Shown here one piece after another: positions 25,762-34,862 of a stretch of 64,000 nucleotides of DNA (position 1 is its first letter; each line of letters begins with the position of its first letter). The notes under the pieces were generated by a model that made no database searches, was not told the DNA's origin, and was given only the letters and a program-made list of their open reading frames with translations. A program made the position numbers and the translations under genes. This stretch comes from Paenibacillus sp. 1011MAR3C5 (GTDB taxonomy: Bacteria; Bacillota; Bacilli; Paenibacillales; Paenibacillaceae): contig NZ_QZCF01000002.1 of assembly GCF_003591485.1 (NCBI RefSeq), positions 558,001-622,000 on the forward strand, written 5' to 3'.

Positions 25762-27858
25762 ATGCCAATCGAATTATCCTGGAAAAAAATCCTTACCGGA
25801 GCGCTTGCTGTTACACTCGTAACGGGAAGCGGTTCTGCCGTTTTATCATCACCTATCGCTGTGCATGCCGCTGCAATTACGGCATCAACGCCGTTTCTAG
25901 ATGTGAATGCCGGGCACTGGGCTGAGAAGCATATCGCCAAGCTATATTTCCAAGGCATTATTGACGGTTATAAAAATACGGCGGACGGCTCGTCGACGTT
26001 CAAGCCGGAGAAAAGCGTGTCCCAGCAGGAAGCGGTATTGATGGCATTGCGCTTTGCGGGATTGATAGACAAAGCGCCTACCAACTCGATGATTATTTTC
26101 GATCAATCCTTTGAAGTTAGTGAATTCTTCAAATCGTATATCGAGCTGGCCTTTACAGAAGGACTGCTTGATCGCGAAGAGGAATACGCGCTAGCCAAAG
26201 CGGATACCGAAAACGCGTGGGGCTCCAAGCCTGCCAGCCGCGAATGGGTCACGAAATTGATCGTAAAAGCAATCGGACAGCAAGCAGTAGCGAACCAGCT
26301 GCAAAATGCGGGCTCGCATTTCCAGGATGCTTCATCCATTAGTACCCGCTATAAAGGATTTGTAAACGCAGCATTCCAGCTTGGCTTGGTCAAAGGAATG
26401 ACAGAGACAACCTTCGAGCCTGCCAAGACGATTACACGCGCCAGCTTGGCTACTCTGTTCAGCAGAGCACAGTCCAGCTATCCGGTCGACTATGAAGGCC
26501 AGCTTTCGGGTGTTATATCCGATCTGACCCCTACAGGACTGACTGTGCACCAGGATGGGAAAGAAACGACATATACGCTGGATTCCAGTACGGTATACTT
26601 CCATTTCAATTCCGAGAAGCCGATCACGAAGGACCAGCTGCTTGAGTATGGCGACGTGACGGTGATCGGGAAGGACGGCGTAGCGCAATACGTTGAGGTA
26701 GAGAGCGATACGCAGCATACGAAGACGGTATCGGGAACGTTCGATCGCTTCAATGCGGCGGACAAAACGTTTTATGTATGGATCGACAACAAAGCGCAGT
26801 TGTTCAGCTATGACGAGTCTTTGCTAGTTGAAGATGCCGAGGGCAAAACGGTAGCGATCGATACGATTAGGCGCGATGCGAAAGTGACAATTGTACAGGA
26901 CAGCTTCCGGAAAGAACCGCGCACACTTAAGCTCACGACGGCAGTCGCTCCGAATACGACAACGATTAGCGGAATGGTGCAGAATCTGGACAAAGAGTCG
27001 ATTACGATTTTGCAAGACGGCAAAACTCTGGTGTCCAAGTTCCTCGATAAGAGTGTTACAGTTCAAATTGAAGGATTGCCGAACACATCTGTCAATGATT
27101 TGATCGCGAAGGTGGACGTCGTGGAGCTTACAATCAATGCAAATGAGCAGGTTGTCTCCATTAAAGTTCAGAACCGCCAGATGAACAAAATAACTGCGGC
27201 GCAAATTGTGAACCGTGCCCAGGATGATAAACTATTAACGATAGTAGATTCCAACGGCAATAATGCGCAGGCGCTTTACATTACGGACGCAACTAAATTC
27301 GTCTATCGTGGCGAGACTTTGAAGCGCGACCAAGGAATGACAATGATCAATCAATTCAAGAACATTGTTGTCAGCTACTCCCATAATAACATTATCATTC
27401 TGGAGTTCGTGGACAAGTATGTTGGTGAACTTGTGACTTTGAATGAGACGGACCAGCAGGTGACAATCAAGATTGCTAGTGGTGAGCTGATTACGGTTCC
27501 TTATACCAAATCTAATGTTGAGCTGAAAGACAAGCCGACTGCTAGCCTGAGCGACTTGTTGAAAGGCGCAACGATAACGCTTGATCTGGAATACGATCAA
27601 TTCCTAATCTATCAAATCAAAATCCATCAGAACATCCAATACGAAATTGTGTCTGTAGATTCGGTGAACAAAAAATTGAAAGTCAAAACAGGAACGCAAG
27701 CGGCGTTCGATTTGTCTACAGCTACCATTGATATCTTCAAAGCCGACGGTACGAAAGGCGCGTTCAGCCAATTCAAGGCTGGCGATAAAGTCAATGCAAC
27801 GTTTGTAGGTTCGACGCTGGAGAAGCTGCAAAGCGCAACAACAACCTCCAACGGATAG
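25762..27858 (+). CDS. S-layer homology (SLH) domain cell-surface protein
   Basis: 698-aa secreted surface protein. A signal peptide (about 1-35, ending VHAAA) is followed by three SLH-type repeats between about 38 and 235 (FLDVNAGHWAEKHIAKLYFQ, then EFFKSYIELAFTEGLLD, then VNAAFQLGLVKGMTE with TITRASLATLFSRA). SLH repeats hold proteins to pyruvylated wall polymers. The remaining 460 residues are beta-rich repeats resembling each other (segments beginning SGVISDLTPTGLTVH, SGTFDRFNAADKTFY and SGMVQNLDKESITIL), with no catalytic motif seen. It may be a structural or scaffold protein. AAAGGAG lies upstream. A terminator follows after about 50 bases. Confidence 0.85.
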   Translation: MPIELSWKKILTGALAVTLVTGSGSAVLSSPIAVHAAAITASTPFLDVNAGHWAEKHIAKLYFQGIIDGYKNTADGSSTFKPEKSVSQQEAVLMALRFAGLIDKAPTNSMIIFDQSFEVSEFFKSYIELAFTEGLLDREEEYALAKADTENAWGSKPASREWVTKLIVKAIGQQAVANQLQNAGSHFQDASSISTRYKGFVNAAFQLGLVKGMTETTFEPAKTITRASLATLFSRAQSSYPVDYEGQLSGVISDLTPTGLTVHQDGKETTYTLDSSTVYFHFNSEKPITKDQLLEYGDVTVIGKDGVAQYVEVESDTQHTKTVSGTFDRFNAADKTFYVWIDNKAQLFSYDESLLVEDAEGKTVAIDTIRRDAKVTIVQDSFRKEPRTLKLTTAVAPNTTTISGMVQNLDKESITILQDGKTLVSKFLDKSVTVQIEGLPNTSVNDLIAKVDVVELTINANEQVVSIKVQNRQMNKITAAQIVNRAQDDKLLTIVDSNGNNAQALYITDATKFVYRGETLKRDQGMTMINQFKNIVVSYSHNNIIILEFVDKYVGELVTLNETDQQVTIKIASGELITVPYTKSNVELKDKPTASLSDLLKGATITLDLEYDQFLIYQIKIHQNIQYEIVSVDSVNKKLKVKTGTQAAFDLSTATIDIFKADGTKGAFSQFKAGDKVNATFVGSTLEKLQSATTTSNG

Positions 27859-27905
27859 GAAAAACACCGCTTAAGCCATAATTCCTATAAAAGGAGGAAC
27901 GTTTT

Positions 27906-27968
27906 GTGAAAAAAACTGCCCCTATGGGCAGTTTTTTTATGGAATTATGCGGATTTATGGTTGCGTAG
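27906..27968 (+). CDS. Possible 20-codon ORF with strong ribosome site, running through a terminator
   Basis: GTG start with AAAGGAGG 8 bases upstream; 20 codons (begins VKKTAPMGSFF) ending in TAG. The coding frame contains the terminator hairpin at 27910-27938. It may be a leader peptide, a decayed gene end or chance. Confidence 0.25.
   Translation: MKKTAPMGSFFMELCGFMVA
27910..27938 (+). terminator. Terminator after the SLH protein gene
   Basis: CTGCCC/GGGCAG stem flanked by AAAAAA and TTTTTTT, loop CTAT. Confidence 0.85.
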
Positions 27969-28020
27969 CGTGTCAAATTTCGCTACACTTTGAACGATAG
28001 TGTTAAACTGGAGGCAGATC

Positions 28021-28716
28021 ATGAGTGCGAAGCAGAAGATGCGTCATATATTGGATACCATAGCGGAGATGTTCCCGGACGCGCATTGCGAGCTTATTCA
28101 TGACAATCCGTTCGAGCTGACCATCGCCGTGCTGCTTTCTGCTCAGTGTACAGACGAGACGGTCAACAAGGTTACGGCAGGGTTGTTCCAGAAGTACAAG
28201 ACGCCCGAGGATTACTTGAGCGTGCCTCTGGAGGAGCTGGAAGGCGATATTCGCCGAATCGGGTTGTTCCGAAGCAAGGCTTCCAATATACAGAAGTTGT
28301 GCCGCATACTGATTGATAAGTATGAGGGTGAGGTACCTGCCAGTCACGAAGGATTAACTGAGCTTCCCGGCGTTGGGCGCAAGACAGCTAACGTCGTAAT
28401 GTCCAATGCATTCGGCGTACCGGCAATTGCGGTCGATACGCATGTTGAACGAGTGTCAAAGCGGCTTGCTGTAGCCAAGCCTGATGATACGGTGCTCGCT
28501 GTCGAACAGAAGCTGATGAAGCTTGTTCCGAAAGAGGAATGGACGATTACCCACCACCGACTCATTTTTTTTGGACGATATCATTGCAAGGCACAAAACC
28601 CGCAATGTCCCGTATGTCCCTTGCTGGATATATGCAAAGAAGGAAAAGCGCGTATGAAGCCAGCGGTTAAGACCAAAAATAAAGGTAAAAAAACTAAATT
28701 AGCCAATGAAGGATGA
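28021..28716 (+). CDS. nth: Endonuclease III
   Basis: 231-aa DNA glycosylase/AP lyase acting on oxidised pyrimidines. The helix-hairpin-helix is LPGVGRKTANVV, the catalytic Asp is in AIAVDTHVERVSKRL, and the Fe-S loop is C-X6-C-X2-C-X5-C (CKAQNPQCPVCPLLDIC). The lysine-rich C-terminal tail is longer than usual. ATG 28021 has GGAGG 7 bases upstream; an in-frame GTG at 28000 is rejected. It leads a run with the 90-aa gene and the dynamin gene, spaced by only 6 and 21 bases. Confidence 0.95.
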   Translation: MSAKQKMRHILDTIAEMFPDAHCELIHDNPFELTIAVLLSAQCTDETVNKVTAGLFQKYKTPEDYLSVPLEELEGDIRRIGLFRSKASNIQKLCRILIDKYEGEVPASHEGLTELPGVGRKTANVVMSNAFGVPAIAVDTHVERVSKRLAVAKPDDTVLAVEQKLMKLVPKEEWTITHHRLIFFGRYHCKAQNPQCPVCPLLDICKEGKARMKPAVKTKNKGKKTKLANEG

Positions 28717-28722
28717 TGAATC

Positions 28723-28995
28723 ATGAAATGCATTTCCGTGTACACGAACAACTTTGAGCTTTTTTCCGATATTTATGAGCAAGTGCTTGAATCTCCGCCG
28801 CAAGAAAACGAAGATATCGTAATCGAAGGCATTACGGTAAGCGGCTCGGGCGATGTGCCTGATCAATATATTGATCGTATGCGCACGAAGCCAGAGGTTG
28901 TCGTCATGAAGGAGAAGGAACGCAACATTATGATTCTCCAGCATGGCAATGTATTTGAAATTTGCCTGCCGACTGACGAAGAGGAAGCCGTCTAG
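28723..28995 (+). CDS. Conserved-looking small protein of unknown function
   Basis: 90-aa acidic cytoplasmic protein, no signal or membrane segment. It begins MKCISVYTNNFELF and looks like a small alpha/beta fold with regular strands (EVVVMKEKERNIMILQHG). I do not recognise a domain; public annotation sometimes attaches loose names to such proteins. The TGA of nth is 6 bases upstream, and AGGATGATGAATC gives a ribosome site, so it is translated with nth. The dynamin gene follows after 21 bases. Confidence 0.7.
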   Translation: MKCISVYTNNFELFSDIYEQVLESPPQENEDIVIEGITVSGSGDVPDQYIDRMRTKPEVVVMKEKERNIMILQHGNVFEICLPTDEEEAV

Positions 28996-29016
28996 GATTC
29001 TCAGGAGATGACAGTC

Positions 29017-32000
29017 ATGACGGTACAAGGCATAGCGGAAGCACTTCGGACCGCAAGCGCCGCAATGGCCGAGACAGGAGACCCTATACGCGCGCGGCAG
29101 GCGCGTGAGTTAACGAGTAAGCTGACCGAAGGTCGGCTTACTGTTGCGTTATGCGGTCATTTCTCGGCAGGTAAATCAACGCTGGTCAATCGGCTTTGCG
29201 GGGCTCAGCTGCTTCCATCCAGCCCGATTCCGACCAGCGCTAACGTCGTTTCCATTCGGGGCGGCGAGCGGGCTTATGCGGAAGTTGAGAAAGTAACGGA
29301 AGACGGTACTACAATTCAAGCAGAAGTTCCAATTGGCGAGCTTGACCAATATTGCGTGGATGGCGAGCAATATACGTCAGTATCGATTGTCTACCCAAGC
29401 GAATTGCTGGGCGATAAGACGGTGCTGCTTGATACGCCAGGCATCGACTCGACAGACGCTGCGCACCGGATGTCTACAGAATCGGCGCTGCATTTGGCGG
29501 ATGTCGTCTTTTATGTGATGGATTACAATCATGTCCAATCCGAAATCAACTTTGCGTTTGCCAAGGAATTGAAGGATTGGGGCAAACCCTTATACTTTAT
29601 TGTCAATCAAATCGATAAGCATCGTGACAGGGAGCTTAGCTTCTCTGAATATCGCAATAGCGTAGAAGAAGCGTTCCAGGCTTGGCATTTGGAGCCCGCC
29701 GGGATACTGTATTTGTCGCTTAGAAAACCGGAGCATCCCCATCATGAATGGCATAAGCTTATTGGGCTGATTGGCAGGCTTGCCGAGCAGCGCGAGGAGC
29801 TATGCGCCTATAGCGTGGACGCTTCGCTGAGACATTTGGCTGAGACCCACTTGAAGTGGCGCGAGGAGTGCCAGGAGCCGGAGCGCGAGCGTCTAATTGC
29901 AGAGGCCGGCGGTGAAGAAGCTATGGCGGCAGTGTCTGGCGAGCTGCAGGAGCTTCGAGCGCGAATCGATAACCTTGCTGCCCAGCAAGAGGTGTATCGG
30001 ACGAAATTGCGAGTGGAGCTTCAATCGCTGCTGGATAATGCGAATATTACGCCGGCGCCGCTGCGCGATTTGGCTCATGCCTTCCTGGAGAGCCGCAAGC
30101 CTGGCTTTAAGACGGGGCTTCTATTCGCTGGCGCGAAGACGGCTGCCGAGCAGGAGAGAAGGCTGGAAGCCTTCCGGGCGGAACTGTCCAGTCTTGTGAG
30201 CGCGTCGATCGAATGGCATGTCAAGCAACTGCTGCGCAAAGCTGCAGAGTCCGCGAGCTATAACCAGGAGAAGCTGGAGGCTAATCTGGCGTCGGAGCTT
30301 TCTTGGACGCCGGACGGCAATTGGCTGATCGGCAGGGTAAAGGCTGGAGCTGTGATGGGGAACGAATATACGATGACGTTCAGCAAGGACTTAGCAGCAG
30401 ACATCAAGAGTGTCTATCGGCAGCGCGCGCTTGACGTCATTGACGAGCTGGCTGTCAGCGCTTCTGCGGCTAGCGAGGCGGAGCGCGCAGAGGCGGAGCG
30501 TCGCCTCGCGGAAGTACAAAGCCAAGCCAAGGCGATCCATGAGCTGGAGAGCATGACTGAGAAGCTGGAGCTGGATGCAGCAGGGATGCGGCGGATGCTG
30601 CCAGCCCCGATAACGGCGCCTGTGCTGCCTAAGCCTGCTGCGGCAGAGTCACTCACACCAACGAATAGCGGCGACACATCTGCCCAGCCTGACGGCTCTG
30701 CTGCTGTGAAGGGGGCGCATGCGCAGGCAACGTCTGCTGCCTCGCGCCCTGACACGGAACATCCAGCAAGCCAAGTGGCGGCGACGCTGGAAGCAGGTGT
30801 GCATCTTAGCCGCGAGGCTGCGCCAGGAGCGAGTAAGGAAGCCGTTCGGTCCAAGCAGGGAGAAGCGGCGGGCAAGCTGATCCAAGCGGCTGAACTGATC
30901 TCTGGGCAAGCAGCGCTTCGTTCGGCTGCCCTTGCGATGCGCGAGAAGGCAGAACGCCTGCAGAGCAGCCGGTTTACAGTTGCGTTATTCGGCGCATTCA
31001 GCGCCGGCAAGTCATCGCTGGCGAACGCTTTGATCGGCGACGCCGTATTGCCGGTGTCTCCGAATCCGACGACGGCGGCGATTAACCGGCTGATGCCGCC
31101 TACAGCGGAATACGGCCACGGTGAAGCGCGTGTTGTCATGAAGAGCAGGGAGGCTGTGCTAGCCGACTTGCGCTATTCTCTAGCGCTGCTCGGCGAGCAA
31201 GCCTCCGAAGCTCAGATGCCGGATGCAGCATCCATCTTGAAGGCGATCGACAAGCTGACGCCGCAGTCCATCGGCGCAGGAGGTCGGCCTCATTACAGCT
31301 TCCTGCGCGCGGCGCGACAGGGCTGGGAGCAGCATGAGCAGCTGCTCGGCAAGGAGCTGAAGACCGATCGGGCGGAATATGCAAGATATGTCGCTGAAGA
31401 ATCCCGTTCTTGCTTCGTTAGCGAGATCGACTTTCATTACGAATGCGCATTAACGGCCGAAGGCATTGTGCTGGTCGATACGCCAGGGGCAGACTCTGTC
31501 AATGCGCGCCATACAGGTGTGGCCTTCAATTATATTAAAAACGCTGACGCAGTTCTGTTCGTAACCTATTATAATCATGCGTTCTCGCAAGCGGATCGCC
31601 AGTTCCTTGATCAGCTGGGACGTGTGAAGGACCAGTTTGAGCTGGATAAAATGTTTTTCGTCGTCAATGCGGCGGACTTGGCCGCAGATGAGGAGGAGCT
31701 GGAGGGCGTACTTGCGCATGTGGAAGCCAACCTGCTGCAGCATGCAATCCGCTCGCCGAGATTGTTCCCGGTATCCAGTATCGAAGCGCTTGACGGCAAG
31801 ATGGATGCCGATCAGGGGCTGCAGAGCCGGTCTCGCATGCCGCAATTGGAATCGGCTTTCCTATCTTTTATTACCAATGATCTCGGACGGCTCGCGGTGG
31901 AATCCGCATACCAGGAGCTGGCTCGTACGATAGGTACAGTAAGCGGCTGGGTGCGTGGAGCAGAAGGCGACGCTTCACAGCGCGAAGCGCAGCTGCGCCA

Positions 32001-32739
32001 GCTGGACGATGCGGCCCGGCAATCCGAGGCGCTTGTCGACACTATGGCTGAAAGTGATATCCCGCAAGGATTGAAGCAGGAAATTAACGAACTGCTCTAT
32101 TATGTCATCCAGAGGCTTCAATACCGATTCGGGGAATTTTATCATCTGGCTTACAATCCAGCTTCCTTGCAGGACGATGGCCGTGATTTGCGACGCGTCG
32201 TATGGACTTCATGGCTGGAGCTGCAAAGATTGATGCAGCGCGAGCTGTCACAGGAGCTGCTGGCCACAACGCTCCGAATGGAGCGCGCCTTGCATGCCGC
32301 TCTGAAGAAGCAATACGATCGCTGCAGCGATGAGTTGACTGCGCTGCTTGCGGATTACCTTCCGGCGCCTTACCCGGCTGAGAACGTGCAGACTCCTCAG
32401 CAAGCGAAGGATTGGGAAGCGGAGGATATGGATGCGAAGTGGCTGTGGAGCCGATTCAAATCGCCTCGACAGTTCTTCGAAGGAGAGGGCAAGACTAAGC
32501 TGCGCAAGGAGCTGGAGACGCTGATTGCACCTGAGCTTCAACGCTGGATGGATGGCGTCATTGCGGATTGGACCGTTCATTATGAGCGTGTTTGGCAAGA
32601 GGCTGCCGGGCAGGCTGGCGGCTACTTGAAGAAGGATATGGTAGCCTTTGCCGATGGGAAGCGCGCAACGCTCACGGACAGCGGACAATTGGAAGAGTTA
32701 AAGAAGCTTCATGCGAAGCTTGCTGCGATTCAAGCATAA
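29017..32739 (+). CDS. Tandem (double) dynamin-family GTPase, DynA-like
   Basis: 1240-aa protein with two full dynamin-like units in one chain. Unit 1: P-loop GHFSAGKS (47-54), DTPGID (139-144), NQID (197-200). Unit 2: P-loop GAFSAGKS (about 659-666), DTPGAD (about 821-826), VVNAADLA as the NKxD-like position. Helical stalk regions follow each GTPase, and a low-complexity Ala/Ser/Thr/Pro linker (about 540-625) joins them. B. subtilis DynA (YpbR, 1193 aa) has the same layout and fuses membranes, helping with antibiotic and phage stress. AGGAG lies 9 bases before ATG 29017; the ATG at 29008 touches the ribosome site and is rejected. A strong terminator follows. Confidence 0.88.
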   Translation: MTVQGIAEALRTASAAMAETGDPIRARQARELTSKLTEGRLTVALCGHFSAGKSTLVNRLCGAQLLPSSPIPTSANVVSIRGGERAYAEVEKVTEDGTTIQAEVPIGELDQYCVDGEQYTSVSIVYPSELLGDKTVLLDTPGIDSTDAAHRMSTESALHLADVVFYVMDYNHVQSEINFAFAKELKDWGKPLYFIVNQIDKHRDRELSFSEYRNSVEEAFQAWHLEPAGILYLSLRKPEHPHHEWHKLIGLIGRLAEQREELCAYSVDASLRHLAETHLKWREECQEPERERLIAEAGGEEAMAAVSGELQELRARIDNLAAQQEVYRTKLRVELQSLLDNANITPAPLRDLAHAFLESRKPGFKTGLLFAGAKTAAEQERRLEAFRAELSSLVSASIEWHVKQLLRKAAESASYNQEKLEANLASELSWTPDGNWLIGRVKAGAVMGNEYTMTFSKDLAADIKSVYRQRALDVIDELAVSASAASEAERAEAERRLAEVQSQAKAIHELESMTEKLELDAAGMRRMLPAPITAPVLPKPAAAESLTPTNSGDTSAQPDGSAAVKGAHAQATSAASRPDTEHPASQVAATLEAGVHLSREAAPGASKEAVRSKQGEAAGKLIQAAELISGQAALRSAALAMREKAERLQSSRFTVALFGAFSAGKSSLANALIGDAVLPVSPNPTTAAINRLMPPTAEYGHGEARVVMKSREAVLADLRYSLALLGEQASEAQMPDAASILKAIDKLTPQSIGAGGRPHYSFLRAARQGWEQHEQLLGKELKTDRAEYARYVAEESRSCFVSEIDFHYECALTAEGIVLVDTPGADSVNARHTGVAFNYIKNADAVLFVTYYNHAFSQADRQFLDQLGRVKDQFELDKMFFVVNAADLAADEEELEGVLAHVEANLLQHAIRSPRLFPVSSIEALDGKMDADQGLQSRSRMPQLESAFLSFITNDLGRLAVESAYQELARTIGTVSGWVRGAEGDASQREAQLRQLDDAARQSEALVDTMAESDIPQGLKQEINELLYYVIQRLQYRFGEFYHLAYNPASLQDDGRDLRRVVWTSWLELQRLMQRELSQELLATTLRMERALHAALKKQYDRCSDELTALLADYLPAPYPAENVQTPQQAKDWEAEDMDAKWLWSRFKSPRQFFEGEGKTKLRKELETLIAPELQRWMDGVIADWTVHYERVWQEAAGQAGGYLKKDMVAFADGKRATLTDSGQLEELKKLHAKLAAIQA

Positions 32740-32772
32740 GGAGGGGAGTGTAATTGTCCCATCCGTTTCATG

Positions 32773-32817
32773 GAATGCTTTCTCGGAATTTCTTTTCCGG
32801 GAAAGCATTCTTTTTTT
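32773..32817 (+). terminator. Terminator after the dynamin gene
   Basis: Arms GAATGCTTTC and GAAAGCATTC, perfect 10 bp, with extra inner pairing (CGGAA/TTCCG), followed by TTTTTTT. Confidence 0.88.
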
Positions 32818-33065
32818 CGCAGACCATTACCTGAACTGGAAAAAAGTTTTCACCATTTAGTGTGAAAATATGCAAAAACGGAGTAATACGCACATTATGG
32901 TATCGATTCGGGACGATTTGGGAGCTTTAACCGTTTCCAATACAGCTAGAGCGACTTTAAGCGCTTCTACTTAAAAATTCGCAAAATTATCGAATTTGCT
33001 CCTCTATACCGATGCTGATAAGATTCATTCATGCTTACATAACAGAGATGGGGAGATGGATTTCG
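32818..33065. other. AT-richer intergenic leader before the ABC exporter pair
   Basis: About 250 bases. No ORF with a ribosome site and no known riboswitch core was seen. It must contain the promoter for the exporter operon, but no convincing -35/-10 pair stands out. Confidence 0.5.
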
Positions 33066-34862
33066 TTGGACGTACTGAGGCAATTAAAGGCTTTTTATAT
33101 GCCGGAGAGAAAGTACTTAATTGCATCGATCTTATTTTTGATGGTCGCAACGGCGCTCGGGCTTGTCTATCCGAATCTATTGCGTTATCTGATCGATGAT
33201 GTCATTACACCGAAGAAGTTCGAGCTTGTACCGCAGCTCGCGCTCATTGTCGTGGGAGTCATTTCTTTGAAAGCGCTCAACCAATTCTTGCACGGCTTTT
33301 TTGGCGGGAGACTGGGCAACAGGGTTGCCTTCCGCTTGCGCAATGCCTTGTACGATAAGCTTCAAACCTTATCCTTTCAATATTATGACAAGGCAAAGAC
33401 AGGCGATCTGATGTCGCGGCTTACAGCGGACCTGGAGGCGATCCGCAACTTTATCGGATTCGGCTTCGCTCAAATTTTGAATATGGTGCTCATGATTGCC
33501 TTTGGCGGAGCCATGATGCTGTACCTGAATTGGCAGCTGACGCTGATTACGCTGGTTCCGATCCCGATCTTGGCGATTTTGGCGCTTCGCTTCGAGAAGC
33601 TTATTCATCCGGCGTTCCGCGAGATGCGCCAAGCGATGAGCAACCTTACGACGGCTGTCCAAGAGAATATAACAGGTGTGCGCACAGTCAAGTCTTTCGC
33701 CCGCGAAACACATGAAGTGACGAAATTCTCTGTACGCAGCGAAGCGTATCAGACGAACCAGGTGGGGGCAGCGAGGATCTGGGCGAAATTCTTCCCGGTC
33801 ATGGAGCTTGTGGCCAACATGAGTGCAGTGATCCTGCTCATTACTGGCGGAATCATGGTCATTAACGGTTCGCTGCTGCTGGGTGAGTTCGTAGCCTTCT
33901 TCAGCTTGATCTGGTACATTATCGGCCCGATGTGGGGACTCGGCTTCCATATTAATAACTACACGCAGTTCAAAGCGTCGGGGGAACGCGTGCTGGGCCT
34001 TCTGAACGAGCATGTGCATGTGAAAAACGTTAAGGATGCCATAGAGCTCGACCCACGCAGCGTGAAAGGACATGTCCGGTTCGAAAATGTCACCTTTAAT
34101 TATCCGGACAAATCCGCAGCTCTGACATCCATTGACATTGATGCGCCAGAGGGATCGGTGATTGGTCTCTTGGGCGGCACAGGGGCGGGCAAATCTACGA
34201 TCATACAGCTTCTCATGCGTGCTTATAATGTGAAAAATGGCCGCATTACGCTGGATGGCATGGACATCAAACATCTGGATGTAGCGTCGCTTAGACGCCA
34301 GATTGCGCCGGTCTTCCAGGAGACGTTCCTGTTCTCGGCATCGATCCGCGACAATATCGCTTACGGTATCCGGGATGTGACGCAAGAGCAAATCGAGTAT
34401 GCCGCGAAGCTGTCCAAAGCGCATGATTTCATCATGGAGCTGCCGCTGGGCTACGATACGATTGTCGGGGAGCGGGGCATGGGCTTGTCCGGCGGACAGA
34501 AGCAGCGTATCGCCATTGCGCGCGCGCTGATTAAGAACCCTCGGATCCTGATTCTGGACGATGCGACAAGCGCAGTTGACATGGAGACGGAGCACGAGAT
34601 ACAAGCGGGCTTCAAGGAACTGATGGCGGGACGCACGACGTTCATTATTGCTCACCGCATCTCCTCCTTGCGTCACGCTGATGAAATTATCGTGCTCGAC
34701 AAAGGGCATATCGTACAGCGCGGCAGCCATGCTGAGCTCATTGCCCAGAAGGGTCCTTACCGCGAAACGTATAAAATCCAATACGCGGACTACGTGAATG
34801 ACGAAGAAAGTGAATACGCCGTGATTGATATTCAAGACCGGAGAAGGAGCAACGCAAAATGA
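33066..34862 (+). CDS. ABC exporter half-transporter, subunit 1 (degenerate-site NBD)
   Basis: 598-aa membrane plus ATPase protein: six membrane helices (about 1-320) and an ATP-binding domain with Walker A GGTGAGKST, signature LSGGQKQR and Walker B LILDDATSAVD. Asp replaces the catalytic Glu after Walker B, typical of the non-catalytic site in heterodimeric exporters such as BmrCD or TM287/288. It overlaps subunit 2 by 4 bases. Start: TTG 33066 follows GGGGAGA at good spacing; an in-frame ATG at 33012 adds 18 unlikely residues. Lipid or drug export is probable, substrate unknown. Confidence 0.88.
   Translation: MDVLRQLKAFYMPERKYLIASILFLMVATALGLVYPNLLRYLIDDVITPKKFELVPQLALIVVGVISLKALNQFLHGFFGGRLGNRVAFRLRNALYDKLQTLSFQYYDKAKTGDLMSRLTADLEAIRNFIGFGFAQILNMVLMIAFGGAMMLYLNWQLTLITLVPIPILAILALRFEKLIHPAFREMRQAMSNLTTAVQENITGVRTVKSFARETHEVTKFSVRSEAYQTNQVGAARIWAKFFPVMELVANMSAVILLITGGIMVINGSLLLGEFVAFFSLIWYIIGPMWGLGFHINNYTQFKASGERVLGLLNEHVHVKNVKDAIELDPRSVKGHVRFENVTFNYPDKSAALTSIDIDAPEGSVIGLLGGTGAGKSTIIQLLMRAYNVKNGRITLDGMDIKHLDVASLRRQIAPVFQETFLFSASIRDNIAYGIRDVTQEQIEYAAKLSKAHDFIMELPLGYDTIVGERGMGLSGGQKQRIAIARALIKNPRILILDDATSAVDMETEHEIQAGFKELMAGRTTFIIAHRISSLRHADEIIVLDKGHIVQRGSHAELIAQKGPYRETYKIQYADYVNDEESEYAVIDIQDRRRSNAK

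Noticed and set aside
32870..32974. 34-codon plus-strand frame between the dynamin and ABC genes
   Set aside because: No ribosome site and nothing recognisable.
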